64,000 nt of DNA, from the NCBI RefSeq assembly GCF_002775205.1, contig NC_036451.1, positions 1,122,001 to 1,186,000 on the forward strand, read 5' to 3'. The notes beneath the pieces are model-generated. The model saw nothing but the letters and a program-made list of their open reading frames with translations, made no database searches and had not been told where the DNA came from. A program made the translations under genes and the position numbers. This DNA is from Xiphophorus maculatus (taxonomy: Eukaryota > Chordata > Actinopteri > Cyprinodontiformes > Poeciliidae). Numbering within the stretch: the first letter of the stretch is position 1; each line of letters begins with the position of its first letter. Below are positions 13,246 through 23,400 of the stretch, one piece after another.

Positions 13246-13335
13246 TTTAAACAGGTTTTTATATACAAGATACACATGGAGGTAACTAAAATACTAGAAA
13301 ATAAAATTCAACTCATTACATTTAATTACTGTCAA
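13246..13335 (+). repeat. Direct repeat copy 1, downstream of tRNA-His
   Basis: About 90 bp beginning TTTAAACAGGTTTTTATATA. It recurs in the same orientation at 14042-14127, with a short deletion of about 5 bp and a few substitutions. It starts seven nucleotides after the Pol III T-run. The origin could be a dispersed element or a local duplication. Confidence 0.85.
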
Positions 13336-14041
13336 ACTGCTTGACCATTTGCTACTGCGAATCTCCCTAAGTAAGTATAAGTTATACTTACTTAGTATAC
13401 ACACTGAATGAATATATTATTATGAAGGAGTGGAACTATTGCAACAGATATTGACTTAAACTTGTCAATATTTTGTGACACCACTATAATGAAAATATAA
13501 AAAGTGACATACGATTGTAATGAACCCTCTTATATTCTAAAAACCATAAATAAAATTAATTGCAACTAAATGCTTTCAAAGGTGAACCCATGAATAAATA
13601 TCACTGTATATGATATTTACTCATCTCATTTTACTGGAGATTTGCTGGAGAACTCCAGCAAGCAAACAACACAATGAAGACCAAGAAAAGAAAAGCAGGT
13701 TGTCAGTAATTTAAAATCAGAATGTTTGATTGAATTGAATTTTTTTTTTTTGGAAAGATTTTTTTATGTTAATTGGTGATATATAAAACTACATAAAGTT
13801 TAGAACATGTGGTCCACATATGAAATAGTAACACTAACAAAACAAATATATATCAAGAAAAATAACACAGCAGTCAGAAGGGATGATTTATATTACCTAG
13901 TATTTGTTATTTGGTTGGTAATTGGAGCTGGTATGACTGCTGTTTGCTAGATAATATAATAATGAATATAATTTATAATTAACATGATATAACCTACCAC
14001 CAAATGTTATAATTTTAAAGTGCAACATATTAAAAACAGTC

Positions 14042-14127
14042 TTTAAACAAGGTTTTTATATACAAGATAAATACGGAGGTAACTACTAGAAAATAAAATC
14101 CAACTCATTACATTTAATTGCTGTCAA
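14042..14127 (+). repeat. Direct repeat copy 2, upstream of depdc1
   Basis: Second copy of the segment at 13246-13335, in the same orientation. It shares the blocks GGTTTTTATATACAAGATA and ACTAGAAAATAAAAT and the following ACTCATTACATTTAATT. The tRNA itself is not duplicated here. Confidence 0.85.
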
Positions 14128-14255
14128 TTGTTATTGTTACAATGAAAAGCAGGCATAATTGTCTATTAATCACCTGTTTTGTGAAACTTATGCTGATTGG
14201 AAGAAGTTTTTGTGGCTTTTTTTAATGGATTTTCTCCTTTTTTTCAATTTTCCAG

Positions 14256-14340
14256 CTTCCGGAAGCGAATGCGTGTCACGTGATTTGAGCGCTGTCCAAT
14301 CAGCTGCCAGAAGCGGACGGCTCGTAATTTTGAACAGACG
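14256..14340 (+). promoter_or_regulatory. depdc1: depdc1 proximal promoter: ETS, E-box, CCAAT and CHR-like sites
   Basis: In order: CTTCCGGAAG at 14256-14265 (palindromic ETS site), TCACGTGA at 14276-14283 (E-box), CCAAT at 14296-14300, and TTTGAA at 14328-14333 (CHR). CCAAT-to-CHR spacing is 27 bp, like the arrangement in the divergent aspm promoter. The start codon follows at 14478. DEPDC1 is a known mitotic gene, so cell-cycle control through NF-Y and MuvB is a reasonable inference. Confidence 0.5.
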
Positions 14341-14477
14341 GGGAACAGCCAGCGATGAGTGCTGCAGCTAGTTAGCTGGTAGCAAAACATCGACAGATAT
14401 TTCTCCAAATAATGGACTTTACGCTGTTTCTCTACTCTGGATAAAGTGGAAACAAATCCGTGTTGTTATTATTAAAC

Positions 14478-17400
14478 ATGGACTCTCATATTATCACTCC
14501 TGGACCCTATCGAGCCACAAAATTGGTGAGTTTTTGTTGTTTATAGAGCAGAATGAGACCTCGCTAACTATTTTACTAACGGAAGGGTTTGGGGTGTTTT
14601 TGTTTCAAATATTCAGTAACAGTTGCGTACACCTCTTTGATAAACTAATTTTAATAAGAATTGAAACTAAAAAGACGTTTGTTTCTTTTACTTTTTCTCA
14701 AAAACATTCCTTTGTGTGACTCCCACACCTGACTTTAAAAGCAGCTCTTCTCAGCAGCTGATCAGGAGTAAAATCAAATACTTTAGCAGTTAGCTTACTA
14801 AATGCTTATCATGGTTGGTAACTTTGTACATTTTAATTTACTTAAGTTTGAAACTTTCTTGATTAAAACATGTAAGAATATTTTATAACACAATGTTTAA
14901 ATGCATTTAAAGAAAAAAACCGGTTTTCTTTATTGTTTCAAAGTGGGAACATTCAGGTATGTTGGCAGCAAAGTAACAGGCAAGTTGAAGTATGAAAATA
15001 CACACAAAGTAAAAACAATCTGTACATTAAGCGCAAATTTAGTGTAGGAAAAATAATACTGTGAATTTTAATTGATTTGATTAGGACAGTGCACATTAAC
15101 CAACATTACCACAATTCATGGCGATGTAAATATGCAGAAATTACACAATAGCTAAATTTTATTCTGTGTCCTAAGACAAGAAAGCAGGAAAAAACATCTT
15201 AGTTTACGGTTCACAGGACAGTACTCATAGTTCTATTAAAGAAATAAAAATTAAAAAAATAAGAAATAACCAACAGACAGAAACGGTTAAATTTTTTTTC
15301 GCACTTCTCAGGTGCACATTGTTTATTCAACATTTTTGCTTGTGCCTGTAGATCAAAATAACTGTAATACTTATTGTGTTTGACTATTTTTACTTAAGTT
15401 GGAATAATTGTTGCTATTCTGGTTTCTGTCTTTCTAAAGATCGGTAATTGGCGATCGGCCAGAAAACTGCAATCGGTGCATCAATACTTACCTGTCTGTG
15501 TTTTTCTTTCAGTGGAATGAGGTGACACGTTTGTTTCGGGCCGGCATGCCCGTCAGGAAGCATCGGCAGAACTTCAGGCACCACGCTTCCTGCTTCACGG
15601 CCGCCGCCGCCGTGGACTGGCTGCACCAGCTGCTCCAGAGCAACAGCAACTTCGGCCCCGAAGTCACCAGGCAGCAAACCCTTCAGCTGCTCAAGAAGTT
15701 CCTGAAGAACCATGTGATCGAAGACGTGAAGGGCCGCTGGGGAACGGAGGACCTGGAGGACAATCACATGCTCTTCAGGTGACTTTATTGTCATATTTTA
15801 AAAACATACATGATCTAAACTGGGATTTAATCAAAGTTAAGTTGTTCATGTGCGTTATTATTTTTTTCAGATTCCCGTCTGCTTCTCCTCTGAAACCGAT
15901 CCCGTGTCCAGCTCCGGCGCCAGACTCCAGGTCCATAAAGAAGCGGCCGTCACTCCGGGACCGGGAAGGTTTCTTCAGACTGAGGAACCTCAAGAAGCAG
16001 GAGAAAGACTCTATGGTTAGGACTAACCAGATATTTATATAACCTGAATAAAAACACACAAACACGTTTTTATTCTCACCGTCTGAAGTCAGATCATTTG
16101 GTCAGTTTCAGGGATAACATTGTTCTAAAATGCATGACTTTTTGTATTTTCAATTGGCACAATTACATGGTCAGTGGAATAAATTGCCCCAGAAGTTATT
16201 GCGATAAACAATAATATTGTTGTTTTGAAATGATTTTAAAGTAACATAACGACGTAATAATGCAAGAACACATCCTCAAAGATCAATAAACTTTAAATTC
16301 TCTTGAACATTTAACACTGGAACTGGAAGACATTTTAAATATGTAAAATGAATAAACAAAACAACAAATACAATGAATTACAAAGTTTCTGTAAACAAAA
16401 TTGTTCTTCAGAATAAGAAAAGCACCAGAATGGAGATTTTTGTCCTCTAGTTTTTGGTAGAAAACAGTCCGACAGCCCTAGCAGCATAACTACCCAGGTA
16501 TAAATACTTTATTCCAACTTGTTTTTAGGAGAACGTGGATCCTGCACTCCAAACACTGCAAGACGAATCAAATCCGCCGACAGAAGAGCAGCAGCACCAG
16601 AGACGAGAGCTGACGCTGGAGGATGAACAGGAAATCTGGAGAGACGTCACCCTGACGCAGTAAAAACACTGAACAACCAGACTCACAGGCGTAATGTTGC
16701 ATCAGAGCGCAGAAATCCAAATTATTATGAGATGGAAAAGTTTGTTGTGTTTCTCCAGCCTGCAGAGGATTCTGGGCGTCTCTTCTCTGGATGAGGTTTT
16801 GGACCAGCGGCACATAAACCCCCAGAACATCATCCACAACATGACTAACGTCAACAAACACGGAGTCGTCACGCTGGAGGACAAGAGCAGTGAGTGATGG
16901 ACCGCACCCAGTTAATTATTCACAGCCCTGGTAGATCTAGATTCAAAGAAACAGAAACAATTAACTAATTATTAAAATAATCGACGAATTTAGTAATCGA
17001 TTAACCGTTAACTGGAGTATACAGATTCAAATAAGACCATGTGCTGAGAGAACAATACACTCAGAGCAGTAATTAAACCAAAGCTATATCATAAATATAA
17101 TACAGTTTATTTATATCATAAAAGTTGCATTTCTGATTTAAAAAATGTTTTGTCTGTAAATATGTTCTACTCAGAGCTGCTCAAGAGGTAGTTTCAGTTT
17201 TACCTGGTTCAAATTCTGCTGAAAAAATAATAAAAATTCTCCTATTAAGGAAACAGAGCAGTAATGAATTCCTTGGTCAGTCTAACCTGTCGGTTTTTCC
17301 AGATGATCTTCCTCATTGGGTTTTGTCCGCCATGAAGAGCCTGGCGAACTGTAAGTACAACAGATTACTCAGAAAACGCTTCACACTGCATCATAATGAT

Positions 17401-20400
17401 CCCAGTTTTCATGTGGGTTTAATCAACTGTTTACTGTAGAAGTACAGCAATGAATTGTGGGTACAGAGGTGATTTTTTGGGGGGGCGGGGATTGCTGTAA
17501 TCCAAGATTATTTCCAGAAGTGCATGACAAACGTTTTTCATCAAGAAAATGTGAAAATTACTTCAACAAATAAGATTGTATTATTTGAAATGGGAGGAAA
17601 ATGTGGCCTTAATGATGCAGGAGTTTTCCATGGACCCTGGGCAACATGGCGTCCTGCTCCCAGCTGGAGGGCCAAAAGCTGCTCGCTAATGATGACTAGC
17701 ATTGGTTTTAGCTGACAAGTTTCAACATAACACGCTAAATATTAAATGTATGCATTATAGAAAAAAGGAGGCAGTGCTTTGCTACTAATTGTCAACACTA
17801 CAACAACTAGATGGTCAGGAACAAGTTTTAATAATAAAGAGAAAAACATGGTTAAGCTAGTTATGCTAGCCTAACTTTGACAACAGTAACATGTAGATGT
17901 GATGTGGAACTGTTTGTGTTTCGGTTCAGTTAATAAAAAAAAGGGGGACTCACACCAACTCTGACAATCATCAGGAAAGCAGGCGTTTACATTAATCAAC
18001 CAACTGCTGTTAGCTTAGCTAATAGCAGCGGTTGCTAATCTGATCACTTATTGATAATCACAAAATAAACATCAACATTAAAAACATTAAACTGTAACGG
18101 ACTGAATGTTCTGTTGTTTGTGTGGGGAATGTTTGAGTGATTTTTGTTGTTGTTTTTTGATGTTGGAACCTGAAACATATTGTGGCGAGGTTGACAGTTG
18201 CTATGGCAACGAGTCTGCGTGTCTCATAGCCGACACAGGAGGCGAGAAAATAGAAGAATATGAGTGGCTTTCAGTTGCTCTTCAATGGTTTTTATGCTTT
18301 ATTTTCCTTTTGCAGTGGCGCATAGCCTTAAATTAATAACTACAAATCAGGTTTTATTTAGTTGAAGGAAATGTTTTCCCGCGGCAGCGCGGCTATGGCG
18401 AGCGCAAGCCTTCCCGCGTTTTGCGCATGCGCAAAATTTCCGGACATGAACAATTACACGCAAGGGGTTCACGTTGTTGCTTTTTTCCGGGACACATCTC
18501 CAAACAAATGAGTAGTTTCTAATCGTTACAGTGCAGGTGTAACGAACCTAAACCAGCCGGTGACCATGTTCTGTTGACCCGCAGGGCCGAAGTACGACAG
18601 CGACCAGCCGTCCTACCCCGGCTTCGAAAGAGACGTCTTCAAAACGGTGTCCGATTACTTCTACAGCCTCCCTCAGCCGCTGCTCACATACGAACTGTAC
18701 GAACTGTTCATCAACGTCCTGGGTAGGCAACGTTTTTCATCCTGACCCGCTCAGCTGCTGGGGAATCCGACCGACCAGTCCTGTTGATGTGACTCTAACA
18801 GTGTCTGACTGCTAACAGAGGTCCTGGTTGTTGTTGTTTCTGTCTGTAGCTGCGTTTCCATTTACCAGAGAGTTGCGCCAATTGAAATCACGAAAATTAA
18901 ATCACTTAATGTAAACACGGCCATTGATGTTTTTAGATGTAAAAAGTTGTATCGCTAGGATGCGGTATGGAAACACTGTTTTCGCATCAGACCGGTCACG
19001 GATGTCACTTCTGCCGGAAACGCCAAATAAGATGACAGGAAGAAGTATGAACATGATGATTCTTTTTTTGTGTGTGTGGACAATCTGCAGCTCACCGCAT
19101 CCACAGCTCATAAAACTTTGCTGTTATTCCAACGTGTTGAATTCATACACTGCAAAAAATATCATCTTTCCAAGTATGTTTGGTCTAGTTTCTACTGCAA
19201 ATATCTTAGTTTTATCTTATTTTAAGTGTACTAACTTACAAGTGACTTTTCAGAGTTTTAGGTCAATAATTCCTTAATATTGATTAGAAAGTACCATAGA
19301 TAACTTCACTTATAACAAGATATTTTTCCCATTTACTAAGTGAAATAATCTGCCAGTAGCAGATTTTTATCAGTATGAAATAATTATTTACTTAAAATAA
19401 TAAATGATTCAGTCCGCTATAATTTATTGTGCGATTAATTGATTTATTGCTTATAGCGACAGACTTGCGTGTGATTTTAAGTAAGTTTCTTATTTAACAG
19501 AAACACCGTAATCACAAAATAGATTTTTTATTTTTATTTTTTTTTACAGTAATGGAATATCAACAAAGATAAATTTATAATGGAAACACAGCTACTGATG
19601 TAAAAGTGTGACTTAACTGCACCCTCTCTCTTCCCCTTCACCTTCTGCTTGCGCTGTCCTCTGACCTTTGACCCCGTTCCTGTGCTGCTTGCCTCTCTGC
19701 CTGCGTCCCTGTTTGCGTCTGCTTTCAGTGATGTGTGGATATGTCGCAGCGCCCCCTACGCTCCAGCGTGGGAAGCGGAAGAGTTCGGAGCTGCCGTCGG
19801 TTGCGGCGCCGCCGGCCAAGTCGTCGTTTCTCTCCACGGAGTGCCTCCTCCTGTCGCTGCTCAGGCAGGGCTCATGCGACGAGGCCGAGTCGCCCATGAG
19901 GGACGTCCTCAGCGGGACGCTCCAGTCACGCAAGGAATCGGGCGGCACGAATCTGAAAACGGTTAGACTTCGCACAAGAAGCTGCTCCCTGGAAACCATC
20001 CTGGACCGCTCTCCTCCTCCTCCATGCGGCCTGCAGCCGTTTCCGTCCAGCAACGAAAATCTTGTTTTCCCACCTCAGGAAGGGCACTTGAACACAACGT
20101 TTACGACCAAAGCGGACAGTTTTGTTCACGAAAACGCAGCAGGAGTTGTAACCAGGAGGAAACGCTCCGCGGGTTCCAGGGTTAGACCGTTAGACGGTCA
20201 GGTGTCGGCGCGGCCTCGCAGCGCCAGCAGCTGCCTGGACATCGTCATGGAAACCAAAGAAGAAGAATATGGAGGGATGAAATGGTCCAGTTGCCTCAAC
20301 ATGAACCAGTATCCTCCGTCTTCCTCCCAACATCTTCTCTCTATCCCAGCAAAAGCTCAAGGTAGGGGTGGGCATTCATCGCGTCGTTCGTCAACTATTG

Positions 20401-23400
20401 TGATAAAACTAATCAAAATCCAAATTTTTAAAAATTTATTATTGTCATGATTAGGCCTGTCACAATAAATAATTTTCCTGGATGATAAATTTTCCTAAAA
20501 GTTATTGCAATAAACAATAATGTTGTTGTTTTGAGAACATGTTTAAGTAATATAACAGCATAGTAATGCAAGAACACATTCTCAGAAATCAATAAATGTT
20601 CAATTCTAATATTTAACGCTGAAATAGAAGGACGCTTTCAATATTCAAAATAAATAATCAAAACAACAAATAAAATAAGTTATGAAGTCTCTCTAAACAA
20701 AATTGTTCTTTTAAAAAAAGGACTAGTGAGACCAAAACACCAAACTGAAAACATTTATTATGCTATTTTTGTAGAATGAAAGAGAGAAATGATAAATCAT
20801 GCTAACTGAAATTATTGCTCTAGTTTAAATTTATTGTGCCATTAATTGGCTTATTGTTTATTTCAACAGGTCTAGTCATGATAATTCCCAGTTAATGATG
20901 TTTAAAACTTTCTGTATTAGTATTCTCATTTTTCCTCCACTGATTCTTCATTGAGAGAATTAATAAAAATCAATACATTTGAAAATATGATTAAATGAAG
21001 TTACTGTGTGCAGATTAGTGAAACAAAATCACACAAATCAGTTACCTAAAGCAGATTTAATAAATCATTCTAACCGTTATCTCAGTAGCATCGTGATAAA
21101 AGTTAAAGTCCGTATCGCCCGCCCCTAGCTCACGGCTCCACCCCCGCCTGCAGTACCTCTAACTTTTGGGCGCTGCCGGCGCCGGCCGTCCGCCGCTGCC
21201 TCAGCTCGCTGGACGTATCCAAGCCGCCACAGCCGCATCGGTCTGCGTCGCAGCTCAATCTGCCCGTCTGCGTGGCTGCCAGAAACTTCCAGCTCCCCCA
21301 ACCCAAACCTGAGCACAGTAAGACCTTCTCCCGCCTGCCTGCGTGTGTGTGTGTCGACGCCAGATCTAACACCCTCACCTCTGCTAATGTCTTCCAAGCA
21401 ACTTTTTTCTTAAATGAATTCAAAAGCAGCCTGCTAACGTCTGTCTAAATGCAGTGTGGATAGTTTTGTGCTGCTTCTGTTTTATCTGCATGTTTTGAAC
21501 GGCTAATGCCTCTTAACTTCTACCCAACAGTCTGGTCAACTTTATTTGTGCAGAAAATTTCAGCAGTAAGGCAGTTTGACTTGCTTTACATCCTGAAAAC
21601 ATGATTCAGTTACCAATTATGTCAAATTTACATCAAATATGTTGGTCAGCGTTCCAGTTATTATGGTTCAAAAGCAACACTACACTATAAAACACAAAAT
21701 CTTAGCAGGTGTTTGTTTAGTTTCTTGTTAAAATGTCTTAGTTTTGTCTCATTTCAAGTTTACTAACTTACCAGGTAAGTTCATTTTATTTTTATAGCAC
21801 ATTTTCAGCAAAAAGGCCATTCAAGGTGTTTTACATAAAAGGAAACAAACTAAAGAGCAAAACATAAATAAATCTAGTAATGTTGATTCATACCAAGGAC
21901 TTTTCATCAATATATGAGCTTCTTTAAGGTCAACATTTTTAGAATATTCATTTAAAAAGGTTCTATTCTATTGGGAGATTATTTCCATTATAAAACTGGA
22001 AAAACTCCTTAAATGTTTTTCTTATTTTGTTCCATACCTTGCCAGTTTTGCTTCTTGAATCTTACCCAGCTCACTCTGCATCATAGTTGTAGTTTATTAA
22101 TATCACCCATCTATTCACTTATCTAATGTAATTACTATGAATAGATGTGATTCATAATTTAGCCCAGTTTTGCCTCCATGTCGTCTCTGATGGTGATTAT
22201 TTATTTTCTTGCAGGCGTTCTCCAGCCGCAGTGCGAGCGCGTCGCCATCGAGGCGCTGCAGCTCTGCACGCTGCTCCTCCCGCCGGCGTCCCGCAGGAAG
22301 CTGCAGCTCCTCATGAGGATGGCGTCCCGCATCAGCCAGAACGTGGACATGCCGCGCCTCCATCCGGCCATCGGCACCCGGACGCTGGTGAGGAGCGAAC
22401 GGACGACATGTTTCCAAACACAAGAGTTCAATTCTTCTGTTGAGATTTTATGTCACGGAGCAACAAAAAGCAGCGCATGTTTGATAACTGAATAAAGATT
22501 ATGATTGTTTTAAATTATTTATTACATAAATAAATAAACAATTTATTTATTTATCTAACTTTATTTTTTAAAGGTAGAAGTGGGAGAAAAAGCAACAGTG
22601 TTTCACTACAACCTCTCTGTTCCCAGAAAAATGGGAGGAAGATTAAATCGTCATAAATTTTGTTTCTAATTATTTTTTCAATGTAAAATTTGTTAAAATA
22701 TTTAATTTAGATGTTACTTACATTCTGATTCGTCTTTGCTCCTCTAAAGTTAGAAATGGAAACGTGTCTGACAAAATAACATTAGGCGTGATTAATATAA
22801 AATATTACATATTTACCTGGAATCAAAAAGGGGATTGTGATGAAAAAATTTATTATTTGGTAATAATGTCATAATCGGATTAAGTATTATCAGGTAATAT
22901 TTTCCACCACAGAGCTCATGGCTGTCTAAAATCAGACATTATTACATTATTTTATGATAAATGAATGTAATAATTATGGATTAGTGACTAAAAAAATTCT
23001 ATAAGTTGATGTTTCTTTACAGGTTTTCACAATTTCGCAAAAAGAAAAAACGTTCAGTTGGCTTTTGTGAAAAAGAATTAATGTGCAGAACGTGGAAAAG
23101 TTTCCTGTGTTATAAGTGAAATAATCTGCCAGCTTATCTAGAACTGGGTTGCTAGGTAACGGGCTGGGGTTGCTAGGTAACGGCCTGGGCTTGGCTGGGG
23201 TTGCTAGGTAACGGTCTGGGGTTGCTAAGTAACGACACAGAAATAAGTGCAATAATCTGTCAGTGACTCAAACTTCTTCATCAGGAATTATTGCCTTTAG
23301 ACAAGCTTCTTTATCTTGTTGAAAAACTACTTATGAATTAATTTGGACTTATTTGAAGTGAACTGAGAAATTTGGTCTAGAAATTAGACCAAACTACTGG

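Noticed and set aside
18106-18336. Cys-rich 76-residue open frame on the plus strand
   Set aside because: It lies wholly within dispersed repeat copy B; the matching stretch of copy A does not keep the frame.
19613-20129. Minus-strand open frames opposite depdc1 exon 8
   Set aside because: Shadows of exon 8, whose plus-strand frame fits DEPDC1 ([10 protein letters not shown]) and joins in phase on both sides.
21130-21423. Minus-strand open frames of 90-97 residues near depdc1 exon 9
   Set aside because: Shadow of exon 9; no homology recognised.
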